Shown here: in pieces, positions 25,558 through 34,030 of the stretch
How the letters are laid out: every line of letters begins with the position of its first letter
Numbering within the stretch: the stretch's first letter is position 1
Assembly: GCA_938020445.1 (NCBI GenBank)
Contig: CALIIC010000152.1
Coordinates: 1-48,199 of the forward strand
Length of the DNA stretch: 48,199 bases
Source of the DNA: an uncultured Flavobacteriaceae bacterium
GTDB taxonomy: Bacteria; Bacteroidota; Bacteroidia; Flavobacteriales; Flavobacteriaceae
Direction: 5' to 3'
Notes under the pieces: generated by a model
Databases searched by the model: none
Seen by the model: only the letters and a program-made list of their open reading frames with translations
Told to the model about the DNA's origin: nothing
Made by a program: the position numbers and the translations under genes

Positions 25558-27096
25558 TTATTCATTTTCAAGGCCGACCCTTTGAAGCACCCCTTTCCAA
25601 AATGTATTGAAACTACTTCTTGGGTTTGAGCAAAGGTATACGGTGGTACCGTACTCACGCGCATGTATATTTGAGACTTGACCAATGATTTCTACATCCT
25701 GAAATAAAGTAGCAACGTCTTCTCCAAGTTCGTCGTTGATATATATGAGGTGGGTAATTTCAGGCTGAAAATCTTTTGGCGCCCAATACCTAAAACTTTC
25801 ATTGAAACTCAAAGGTTCAGGGAGCTTATATTTTTTGCCAATGACGGCTACGGCACCAGCTTGCCCATAGTTTTCACAATAAATGGCACCGCGGGTCTTG
25901 TTCGGGATTTTCGCATACCCTTTGGCTGTAATAGCGACCAACTCCTCCCAACCCAGCTGATCGGCATAGTCTTGCGGGAGAGAGTGTATACTACCATCCT
26001 CGAATCTTCTTCCGAGTAGCAGCCCATAGTTATCTTCCAACTTCTTGAAGTAATTGATCATCCCATCTTGATCATATACGGGAATACCAAAGGGAAGTAC
26101 GGGAAGCGAAAGCAATACGAGCACCATAGGCAAGGCCCAGCGCAGCCAATTGCGGTGGATGTATTTTTCAATGGCAACGGCCCCGCCGGCAATAAGAACT
26201 GGTATGACCCCAATGGTATAATAACTTTTTCCTCTTAGCGCCAATAGTGCTACCACCACGAGTAAGGCGCTCATGGCGATGATGCGATACTTTTTTTGCG
26301 TCAACAGATATATAAGTCCGGCCAGCATCACAATACTCGCTGCAAATGGCATGATCAGTTGGTCTAGAAGAAACAATCCTCGATCTACGTTTACCAACTG
26401 CTGTGCTTCCAGTTCTGCCATATGATTCAATACGGGAAGCCCTCTTTTGAGTTGCCAAAGAAGGTTTGGAGAGAAAAAAAGAAATCCCAGACCGAGGCCG
26501 CCATAGAATTCTTTTTTCCCAAAAATAACACGATGCGCAGAAAACGAAATAGCGATCAGGAGTGCCAGTAGGAGCAAGGCGACCAGGTATTTGTTTAAGA
26601 GGGCGAACCCAAATAGCGCCCCGATGACCAACAGGTAATTGTTCTTTTGCGTGTTCAGATACTTGATCACATAATAAAATAGCAAGGTCCAAAGGAACAG
26701 ATCTATATGTACCGGTTGAAACAAATGAAATGCCCGTAGACTTACCGGCATGATGATCAATACGATTCCGGTGAGCACTTGGGCGTATGATTTGCCTCCT
26801 AGTTCCTTCGCAATCAACCCTCCTAACCATACCAGGGCCCCACTTAAAAGGGCCGGAAATAATTTAACTGCAAAAAGGGAAAACCCAAATAGCTCTTGCA
26901 TCAATCTTGCAATCCAGCCAATTAAAGGGGGCACGGTGGCATATCCAAAATCGGGATGTAGTCCCAGGGCAAAATACAGGAGTTCGTCTCTATGATATTC
27001 TAGCTTTCCAAAGAAGAAGAGGTGCAGTAGAACATTGGCTACGGCAAGAAGACCAATTAACAGCGAAGCAGCTCCTATTTTTTTGTTAACGGGCAT
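25558..27096 (-). CDS. GT39/ArnT-like membrane glycosyltransferase
   Basis: Integral membrane protein of 512 residues with about 11-12 hydrophobic segments and a soluble C-terminal part (about 350-512). The first loop carries the diagnostic acidic pair in HRDELLYFALG (D37/E38) and DFGYATVPPLIGW, as in ArnT and protein-mannosyltransferase relatives that use polyprenyl-phosphate sugars. The acceptor is unknown: lipid, protein or surface glycan. It is monocistronic, convergent with the sulfatase (15 bp between stops), with a 251-bp spacer upstream containing repeats. Confidence 0.85.
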   Translation of the reverse strand: MPVNKKIGAASLLIGLLAVANVLLHLFFFGKLEYHRDELLYFALGLHPDFGYATVPPLIGWIARLMQELFGFSLFAVKLFPALLSGALVWLGGLIAKELGGKSYAQVLTGIVLIIMPVSLRAFHLFQPVHIDLFLWTLLFYYVIKYLNTQKNNYLLVIGALFGFALLNKYLVALLLLALLIAISFSAHRVIFGKKEFYGGLGLGFLFFSPNLLWQLKRGLPVLNHMAELEAQQLVNVDRGLFLLDQLIMPFAASIVMLAGLIYLLTQKKYRIIAMSALLVVVALLALRGKSYYTIGVIPVLIAGGAVAIEKYIHRNWLRWALPMVLVLLSLPVLPFGIPVYDQDGMINYFKKLEDNYGLLLGRRFEDGSIHSLPQDYADQLGWEELVAITAKGYAKIPNKTRGAIYCENYGQAGAVAVIGKKYKLPEPLSFNESFRYWAPKDFQPEITHLIYINDELGEDVATLFQDVEIIGQVSNIHAREYGTTVYLCSNPRSSFNTFWKGVLQRVGLENE

Positions 27097-27254
27097 TGGC
27101 TATTGTATCGTTTTTGAGATTACGAGCGGTTCAAGTGCATCAATCAGACGATTTACACGCGCTATTGTTACAATGGGAAAATCACTTGTATTTTATTGGT
27201 GAAACCCTATTTCGTCAAGGATGCAATGCGCCGACAAAATAGATAGTTGAACTA

Positions 27255-27345
27255 ACCCCGATCCTTTATCGGGGTCTTGGTTTAATACCTCGCCCCCGGG
27301 TCGATTCCTGTTAAGGGTCCAGGGCTTGCCCTGGGGTTTAATGCC
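27255..27345. repeat. Two tandem intergenic hairpin modules
   Basis: Module 1: ACCCCGAT (27255-27262), 5-nt loop, ATCGGGGT (27268-27275), then GGTTTAATACC (27279-27289). Module 2: CCAGGG (27319-27324), 4-nt loop, CCCTGG (27329-27334), then GGTTTAATGCC (27335-27345). Each unit is thus a hairpin followed by an almost identical GGTTTAATRCC tail. It lies between the GH26 stop and the GT39-like start. It looks like a REP-type intergenic element that may also end the GH26 operon transcript. Confidence 0.55.
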
Positions 27346-27347
27346 AT

Positions 27348-28388
27348 TTATTTGATTGTGCGAACTTCTTTTAAAAATAACACATCGTCATAAGATGCGT
27401 AACGGGTAAAATCGGTTGTAACCATATGTCCCGGATAGGGCGCATAGTGATGTCCCGGACTATCGTTCCGCCATACGAGCGCATAACAAATACCGCTATC
27501 GGCAATTGCCGGATGTAATACCTTGGTAAACCAAGTTTTGTTCTTGATTTTCTCCAGGCCCGTTTCGGTCAGGGCGAAGGGCATATTTTTCTCTTTTGCA
27601 ATTTGTTGTAACAAGCGTAAATCTTTTTTTAGATGCCGTTTAAAAAGGGCAGTGGTAAGGTGTTGGTACACATCTATTCCCAGCATATCTACATAGGCAT
27701 CTCCAGGATAGTATTTTAAAAAATCTTTTTTTAGAAGTAATAAATTCGGGGAATAGCAGTACATCAGATTGTGCACTTTCAAGTCTGTGGTCAATAGTTG
27801 AAACGTCTCTTGCCAGAGACGAATAAACTCTTGGGGGCTGCAATGCCCTTTTCCCCACCAAAACCAGCCTCCGTTCATTTCATGAAAGGGCCTAAAGATA
27901 ATGGGAATTCGTTTTCCCTTTTTGTCTTTTAAACTCCTTAGAAATACCGCCAAATTTGCGAGCCAATCTTGGTATTCGGAATATAGTGCTCCCCCTTTTA
28001 AAAGAGATGCCACCGCCGGTGTAGTGTCCCAAGCATTTTTCTTCGATACCGGATTATCGGGATGCCAGCTAAGCGTCACAATTCCCCCTTTTTTATGGAT
28101 TTTCCGAATTAGTTTCCGCATGGTTTTAAAGGAAACCGAATCGATGCTATGGGAACTTCCTTTTTCTACGTTGCCCAGTTCAAAACCAACAACTGCCGGG
28201 TGGTCACCGCAAACGGTTTTGATATCACTCTTGTTTTGAGAACCTGTATTTTTCCATCCGATACCATAGGTCAGGGCCTCTTGATGGCCAAAGGCGTATC
28301 CTTTTTTTGCAATTTTGGGCAAACGTTCGAGTAGGGTTTGTACCCTTTTATGGGCTTTTGGGTCAGAGGCAATCGGTTTCTTTTGCAT
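27348..28388 (-). CDS. GH26 beta-mannanase-like glycoside hydrolase, no signal peptide
   Basis: Enzyme of 346 residues with GH26 motifs. The acid/base E170 is in RPFHEMNGGWFWWG and the nucleophile E275 in FALTETG; GWKNTG and SWHPDNP are further family blocks. GH26 enzymes usually hydrolyse beta-1,4-mannan or related beta-glycans. The N-terminus MQKKPIASDP has no signal peptide, so the protein is probably cytoplasmic or exported by another route. The ATG overlaps the sulfatase TAA (TAATG), indicating translational coupling. It is the last gene of the operon GH1, GH92, sulfatase, GH26. Confidence 0.88.
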   Translation of the reverse strand: MQKKPIASDPKAHKRVQTLLERLPKIAKKGYAFGHQEALTYGIGWKNTGSQNKSDIKTVCGDHPAVVGFELGNVEKGSSHSIDSVSFKTMRKLIRKIHKKGGIVTLSWHPDNPVSKKNAWDTTPAVASLLKGGALYSEYQDWLANLAVFLRSLKDKKGKRIPIIFRPFHEMNGGWFWWGKGHCSPQEFIRLWQETFQLLTTDLKVHNLMYCYSPNLLLLKKDFLKYYPGDAYVDMLGIDVYQHLTTALFKRHLKKDLRLLQQIAKEKNMPFALTETGLEKIKNKTWFTKVLHPAIADSGICYALVWRNDSPGHHYAPYPGHMVTTDFTRYASYDDVLFLKEVRTIK

Positions 28389-30184
28389 TAGTCGACTCGC
28401 TTGAATTGTAACAAACGTACTTCAATGGCTTCTTTTCCTGAAAATGCCAAGGCCTTTAACGTCATAGGATGCCTCCCTTTGTTCAAAGGGATAGTACCCA
28501 TGTGGAAAGCTTTAAAGGCTTTTACATAGGATTCCCCTCTGGGTACCCGGTCATTTTCCGCACCGATCAACGGTGGGTCATGCGCTTCCCGCAACCTTGT
28601 GCCCAACATACTTTTTCCGTGGGTCAGCATAAGCCCTACCCCGGCATTTTCGGCTTTACAAGCATAGTAAAGCGTTACTTCGAAATTCCCTTTTTCCAAC
28701 ACTTCAATGTCCCAACTGATCGAATCTTTGATGCTTTTCCAATGGGTAAAATAACTATCGTTGGGCCATCGATTGCTTCGCTTTATGTTCCCATACGGAA
28801 TACCGTCACGTGCCGGTAACTGGGTATAGGTGGCCTCGGGATGCCCTAACGTAAAAGCCCGGGTATCACTTTCTGCCGAGAGCGGGTTCATACTGGCGAG
28901 CCATGCTGTTTTTGCCCGTTTCAAGGAATCGGTCATTTTAGGTACATGTTCTGATACATCGGTCTGTTGGCCGCGTTCCTTGAAAATGTGATACAAACGA
29001 TTTTCATGGTCTAACCTATACTGCTGGGAACGCACACTCGTTTTTCCGTTCCAATGGTTGAAGAGCAACCGGGGAGGCCAGTTTTTAGCAGTCCCGTTGA
29101 TCAAAGGGTGCAGACTTTTTCCATCTATCGGCTTATTGGTTTTTGGATCCAATGAAACCAGTTCGGATAAGGTGGGTAGCAGATCGATGGACGATGCGAT
29201 TTGGGAAACGCTCTTTCCGGCCGGTATAACGCCTTTCCATTGGATAAAAAAAGGACTTCGTACGCCACCCTCATCGGTAGCTCCTTTCTTTCCGCGCATG
29301 CCACCATTGTAACGCCAGCCGTTGGGACCATTATCCGAAAGAAACACGACAATAGTGTTCTCTTCCAGGGCCAACTCTTTTAGCTTGTTCGTGATACGCC
29401 CCACATTGGTATCGATGTTTTCCACCATAGCCAAGGCAGCCTTGGTAAAATTGATATCCTCTTCTTCTTCCCCTTCATAGGTGCTTTCCAGATCAACATC
29501 TTTAAAACGATTCCAATACTCGTCTGGTACTTGCATGGGGCTATGCGGGGTATTGTAGGGAAGGTACAAAAAGAAGGGGTCCTCTTGGTGTTTTTCAATG
29601 AAGGCCAACCCTTTGTCTGTAAGGTCATCCGGTAGAAAGCCTTTTCCTTTGACTAGGCGACCATTGTGTTCGAGCATGGGACTAAAATAATTGCCCCAAT
29701 GCCCAGAGGCAAAACCATAAAAATCATCAAAACCTCTTGAATTGGGATGATAGGGCGGTTGCATTCCACTATGCCATTTTCCATAGGCAGCGGTGCGATA
29801 TCCTTCTCTTTTTAAGAGATCGGCCAAGGTGGTCTCATCTGTATTTATACGCTCTCCACCAGCAGAAGTCTCGTAGACACCAGTGCGAAGAAAATAACGC
29901 CCCGTTAAAAGTTCTGCTCGGGTAGGGGAACAAACCGGTTGCACATAGAAATTTTCAAAAGAGACTCCCTGCGCTGCGAGCGCGTCAACGTTTGGGGTCT
30001 GTAAGTTCTTGTTGCCATTCCTGCTTAAATCTCCCCAGCCTTGATCGTCGGTAACAATCAATACAATGTTGGGACGCCGTTCTTTATCAATAGATACGGG
30101 TGGTGGTTGTTTTGTAGCTTCTTTGCAGGCGTTTACAAGCAACAAAAGAAATAAGAAAGTACAAAAAAGTGCGCGTTGTTTCAT
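28388..30184 (-). CDS. Sulfatase (S1 family) lipoprotein with C-terminal extension
   Basis: Arylsulfatase-type enzyme of 598 residues. Lipobox VNAC (C20, followed by Lys-Glu); metal-binding DD in VLIVTDDQGWGD (46-47); formylglycine motif CSPTR (C85). The catalytic core ends near residue 440. The remaining about 150 residues look like a beta-rich appended domain, possibly carbohydrate-binding, not usual for short S1 enzymes. It overlaps GH92 by 4 bp upstream and GH26 by 1 bp downstream. Sulfate removal probably precedes mannosidase action on a sulfated mannose-containing glycan (inference). Confidence 0.9.
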   Translation of the reverse strand: MKQRALFCTFLFLLLLVNACKEATKQPPPVSIDKERRPNIVLIVTDDQGWGDLSRNGNKNLQTPNVDALAAQGVSFENFYVQPVCSPTRAELLTGRYFLRTGVYETSAGGERINTDETTLADLLKREGYRTAAYGKWHSGMQPPYHPNSRGFDDFYGFASGHWGNYFSPMLEHNGRLVKGKGFLPDDLTDKGLAFIEKHQEDPFFLYLPYNTPHSPMQVPDEYWNRFKDVDLESTYEGEEEEDINFTKAALAMVENIDTNVGRITNKLKELALEENTIVVFLSDNGPNGWRYNGGMRGKKGATDEGGVRSPFFIQWKGVIPAGKSVSQIASSIDLLPTLSELVSLDPKTNKPIDGKSLHPLINGTAKNWPPRLLFNHWNGKTSVRSQQYRLDHENRLYHIFKERGQQTDVSEHVPKMTDSLKRAKTAWLASMNPLSAESDTRAFTLGHPEATYTQLPARDGIPYGNIKRSNRWPNDSYFTHWKSIKDSISWDIEVLEKGNFEVTLYYACKAENAGVGLMLTHGKSMLGTRLREAHDPPLIGAENDRVPRGESYVKAFKAFHMGTIPLNKGRHPMTLKALAFSGKEAIEVRLLQFKRVD

Positions 30185-32451
30185 TCGTTTTGTTTGCTTA
30201 GCGAAAAAGGAGTATCTATCGGTAAAACACCTCGTTCTTTGTTAGGGTATTCACCCATTTCAAAAATAAGGGACCCTCCTTGCCAAAGGGTCTCATGGGA
30301 AATGTAATTTTTGGTATATGTTTCCCCATTGAGCATTGCATCTTGAATGTATACATGCTTCTGAAGGTTGTTCTTGTTTTGAATGTGAAAGGTACTACCA
30401 TTCTCCAGCTGTAATGTTACTTCATCAAAGAGGGGGGATCCAAATACATATTGATTGGTTGCAGAAGTTACCGGGTACATACCCAAGGCCGAAAACACAT
30501 ACCAAGCAGAGGTTTGACCATTGTCTTCATCCCCGCAAAGTCCGTCTGGAGTGGGTAAATACAATTTATCCATCACTTCCCGAACCCGCTTTTGGGCTTT
30601 CCATGGCTGTCCCGAATAGTTGTAAAGGTAAATAGCGTGCTGAATGGGTTGATTGCCATGTGCATATTGCCCCATACCGGCTATGAGCATTTCGGTGATT
30701 TCATGTATTTGAAAACCGTAGTAACTAAAATCAAAATTGGGTTTGGTGGTAAAGACGGCGTCTAATTTTTCATTAAAGGCTTCCTTGCCGCCCATAAGGT
30801 TGATCAAACCTTCAATATCTTGAAATACCGACCAGGTATAGTGCCAAGCATTGCCTTCGGTAAAAGCATCGCCCCATTTTACCGGGTTAAAGGGTTCTTG
30901 AAAACGACCATCTTTGTTTTTTCCGCGCATAAAATTGGTACTTGGGTCAAACAACTTTTTATAGTTGGTAGCGCGTTCCCTAAACAAGAAAGTCTCTTTT
31001 TGCGGACGTTCAAGGGTGGTGGCGAGTTGATAAATACAGAAGTCATCGAACGAATACTCCAGGGAACGGGCGGCGTTCTCGTTGATACCCACATCATAGG
31101 GCACATACCCCAGGGTATTATAGTAAGAAACACCCAAGCGCCCCACCGAGGGTAATGGCCCTTCGTTTTTCGTGTTTTTAAGAATGGCCTCATAGAGGGT
31201 TTCAATATCGTAACCACGAATTCCCTTAACATAGGAATCTGCAATGATTGCTGCGGAGTTTGATCCAATCATCACGGAACGGTGCCCAGGACTTGCCCAT
31301 TCGGGAAGCCAACCACTTTCTTTATAGGTATTCACCAGGCCTTTCATCATTTGTTCGTTCATATCTGGATACACCAAAGTGAACAATGGGAATACCGCTC
31401 TAAACGTATCCCAAAAACCGTTATCGGTAAACAAATATCCCTTTTCAATCTTCCCATTGTAGGGGCTGTAATGAACGAGCTGTTCTTCGGCGTTCAGCTC
31501 GTAAAACTTCCGCGGAAAAAGCAGGCAGCGGTAGAGCGCGGTATAGAAATTTTGACGCTCTTTTAAAGATCCTCCCTTTACCTGTATGCGATTCATCCAG
31601 GTATTCCAACTGGTTTTTCCTTGGTCCTTGATATGCTCAAAGTCGGTATTTCCGATTTCACGATCCAAATTTAGTTTTGCTTGATCTAGGCTGATAAAGG
31701 AAGAGGCCGTTTTTAGTTGAACCTGTTCTTTTTCGTCGGTCTGAAAGCGTACGATCGCAAGAATATGGGTGCCGGTCGCCTCAGTTGTGGCATTCATTAA
31801 TCGTATATGGTCATCATACCATTCAACACTTTCAATGGGTTTATCCAATTCGATTACAAAGTAGTTGCGAAAATTATCCGGTACCCCGCCATGATTGTAT
31901 TGGCTATAGCCCGTAATAGTATTCCCGTCTACCTTTATATGGGATCCCATATTAAAGGCATCGATCACCAAATGCGCGTCTTTCGCTTCGGGGTAGGTGA
32001 AACGAAAACGCGCTGCACGTTCCGTAGGGGTAACCTCGGCCCAGATATCATAGTCCGCGGCATATACTTTATAGTAATGCGGTTGCGAGGTTTCTACCTT
32101 ATGACTAAAATATGACTTTCTTTTTTCTTCTGTTGTTTCACTTTTTCCAGTACGGGGCATTAGGGAAAAAGTACCATAATCGTTTAGCCAAGGAGACGCC
32201 TGATGGGTTTGTTTAATGGCATTAAAGGTAGGTGAATCGTAGGCATACGTCCAACCATCTTTGTTTTCTGCCGTTTGCGGAGTCCAGAAATTCATTCCCC
32301 AAGGCAGGGCAATGGCGGGATAGGTATTTCCATTAGAGAGGTCAAAGGCAGAGTCAGATCCTACCAGCGGATTTACATAGGTTACAGGGTCCTGGGCGGT
32401 GGACACTTGAAAACAAAGTAGTAATAAAAAACCTAGTAACAATTTGTACAT
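30181..32451 (-). CDS. GH92 alpha-mannosidase
   Basis: Exo-alpha-mannosidase of 756 residues, a family that needs Ca2+ and trims alpha-mannan or N-glycan-like chains. Signal peptide MYKLLLGFLL to about residue 20. Family blocks: GNTYPAIALPWGMNFWTPQT near the N-terminus, EGNAWHYTWSVFQDIEGL, and GDEDNGQTSAWYVFSALG (640-657), whose D641/D643 match the catalytic Asp pair of the family. There is no lipobox, so it is probably periplasmic. It follows GH1 by 5 bp and overlaps the sulfatase start by 4 bp. Confidence 0.94.
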   Translation of the reverse strand: MYKLLLGFLLLLCFQVSTAQDPVTYVNPLVGSDSAFDLSNGNTYPAIALPWGMNFWTPQTAENKDGWTYAYDSPTFNAIKQTHQASPWLNDYGTFSLMPRTGKSETTEEKRKSYFSHKVETSQPHYYKVYAADYDIWAEVTPTERAARFRFTYPEAKDAHLVIDAFNMGSHIKVDGNTITGYSQYNHGGVPDNFRNYFVIELDKPIESVEWYDDHIRLMNATTEATGTHILAIVRFQTDEKEQVQLKTASSFISLDQAKLNLDREIGNTDFEHIKDQGKTSWNTWMNRIQVKGGSLKERQNFYTALYRCLLFPRKFYELNAEEQLVHYSPYNGKIEKGYLFTDNGFWDTFRAVFPLFTLVYPDMNEQMMKGLVNTYKESGWLPEWASPGHRSVMIGSNSAAIIADSYVKGIRGYDIETLYEAILKNTKNEGPLPSVGRLGVSYYNTLGYVPYDVGINENAARSLEYSFDDFCIYQLATTLERPQKETFLFRERATNYKKLFDPSTNFMRGKNKDGRFQEPFNPVKWGDAFTEGNAWHYTWSVFQDIEGLINLMGGKEAFNEKLDAVFTTKPNFDFSYYGFQIHEITEMLIAGMGQYAHGNQPIQHAIYLYNYSGQPWKAQKRVREVMDKLYLPTPDGLCGDEDNGQTSAWYVFSALGMYPVTSATNQYVFGSPLFDEVTLQLENGSTFHIQNKNNLQKHVYIQDAMLNGETYTKNYISHETLWQGGSLIFEMGEYPNKERGVLPIDTPFSLSKQNE

Positions 32452-32456
32452 CTAAC

Positions 32457-33866
32457 TTATATTTCAATTCCTTTCTGTGAGAACGTGAACCCGCCATTTT
32501 TAATAACTTCTGCAAACCACAAGGCAGATTTTTTAGGGGTACGTTCCAAGGTGTCATAATTCACATAATGAATTCCAAAACGTTTTGAATACCCCAGTGC
32601 CCATTCAAAATTATCCATGAAAGACCATACGAAATATCCCTTTAAATTAACACCATTTTCGATGGCTTTGTGGCAAGCTGCCAAATAGCTTTCGATGTAT
32701 TCTTGGCGTACGGTATCGTTTACGTTCCCATTTATCAATTGATCATCCAAAGCACATCCATTCTCGGTGATATACAGCGGTGGGTTGTCATATCTATTGC
32801 TAATCCATTCGATTAGTTTTCGGCATCCCCACGGTAAAATGGCCCAATTCATAGTAGTCAATTTCCAAGAGGGGTCTGCGGTCAGTTGTACATACTGGTC
32901 TTCGAAAATACCGCCATTGCCGTACACCTCATTTTTTACATCGGCATTTGGGTCTACGTCAGCGGCATAAAGACCCGTATAGTGGTTCAAGCCAAAAAAA
33001 TCAGAAGAACCCTTGATCATGGCAGTATCTTCTTCGGTGAATTTGGGCAAGCGATCACCGACCCGATCCTTCATTACCTGGGGATAATCACCGAAGTAAA
33101 TGGGGTCTGCGAACCAGCCGAGGAAAAACTCCAAAGAACGTTGGGCGGCCTCGGTATCAACGGTAGAATCTGTTAAAGGCTCTCGCCAATCACAGTTGTT
33201 GGTAATTCCTATTTGCCCTGCTTGAGTAGGTTGGTATTTGGTGCGATAAAGCTGTACCGCTTTCCCATGAGCTCTTAACAATTGGTGGGCCACTTGGTAG
33301 GGCTCGTTTTTTGATTTTCTACCGGGGGCAAATACCCCTTGGCTGTACCCCAGTATGGAGACGACCCAAGGTTCGTTCAAGGTGATCCAGTGTTTTACGC
33401 GATCACCGAAATGCTCAAAACAGATACCTGCGTAGGCAGCAAACCAATTTGCAATTTCAGGGTTCAACCAGCCATCTTTCTCGGTGTGCAGGGCCAAGGG
33501 CAAATCCCAGTGGTACAAGGTGACCCATGGAGTAATCCCATATTTTAACAGCTCATCGATGAGATTGCTATAAAATTCGATCCCCTTCACATTGACTTTT
33601 CCTTGCCCGTCGGGTTGTATGCGACTCCAAGAAATGGAAAAGCGATATGCTTTAAGGCCCATATCGGCCATTAGCTTTACATCTTCCTTATATCGATGGT
33701 AATGGTCACAAGCAATATCGGCGTTCTCATTGTTTTTGGTTCTTCCGGGGGTATGCGCATGTGCGTCCCAAATACTCCATGCACGGCCATCCTCTAGCGC
33801 AGCACCTTCTATTTGATGACTTGAGGTTGCGGAACCCCAGATAAAGTCCGCAGGAAATTTCAACAT
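32457..33866 (-). CDS. GH1 beta-glycosidase
   Basis: Beta-glucosidase/beta-mannosidase-type enzyme of 469 residues, normal GH1 length, with no signal peptide and so probably cytoplasmic. The N-terminal signature is FIWGSATSSHQIEGA (8-22). The acid/base E165 is in TLNEPW and the nucleophile E368 in YITENG. It is the first gene of the minus-strand operon. Since its partners are GH92 and GH26, a beta-mannosidase role is possible, but the sequence alone does not separate glucose from mannose preference. Confidence 0.93.
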   Translation of the reverse strand: MLKFPADFIWGSATSSHQIEGAALEDGRAWSIWDAHAHTPGRTKNNENADIACDHYHRYKEDVKLMADMGLKAYRFSISWSRIQPDGQGKVNVKGIEFYSNLIDELLKYGITPWVTLYHWDLPLALHTEKDGWLNPEIANWFAAYAGICFEHFGDRVKHWITLNEPWVVSILGYSQGVFAPGRKSKNEPYQVAHQLLRAHGKAVQLYRTKYQPTQAGQIGITNNCDWREPLTDSTVDTEAAQRSLEFFLGWFADPIYFGDYPQVMKDRVGDRLPKFTEEDTAMIKGSSDFFGLNHYTGLYAADVDPNADVKNEVYGNGGIFEDQYVQLTADPSWKLTTMNWAILPWGCRKLIEWISNRYDNPPLYITENGCALDDQLINGNVNDTVRQEYIESYLAACHKAIENGVNLKGYFVWSFMDNFEWALGYSKRFGIHYVNYDTLERTPKKSALWFAEVIKNGGFTFSQKGIEI

Positions 33867-33945
33867 GGTCTATATGCGTTTAGATTTGTATTTAAAGAAC
33901 ATAAAAGTCCTTAAAATTATGCACAAAGCCTATCAAAATAGTGAC

Positions 33946-33979
33946 AAATTCAAATACGAATTTGAAAGGATTTGAATTT
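33946..33979. promoter_or_regulatory. 10-bp inverted repeat in divergent GH1 / DUF5060 promoter region
   Basis: AAATTCAAAT (33946-33955) and ATTTGAATTT (33970-33979) are perfect 10-bp inverted arms, 14 bp apart. A second palindrome, CAAATTC (33945-33951) / GAATTTG (33958-33964), is nested and shares the left arm. The element sits midway between the GH1 start (33866) and the DUF5060 start (34031), where an operator controlling both glycan operons would be expected. Confidence 0.5.
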
Positions 33980-34030
33980 ATCCAACAAAAAAAAAGACCT
34001 ATATTACCATATTAAATCAAACCACTACCG

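Noticed and set aside
26168-26830. 220-codon open frame inside the GT39-like gene
   Set aside because: It is on the same strand in another frame, its translation is Arg/Ser-rich with no membrane or domain pattern, and the GT39 frame explains the region fully.
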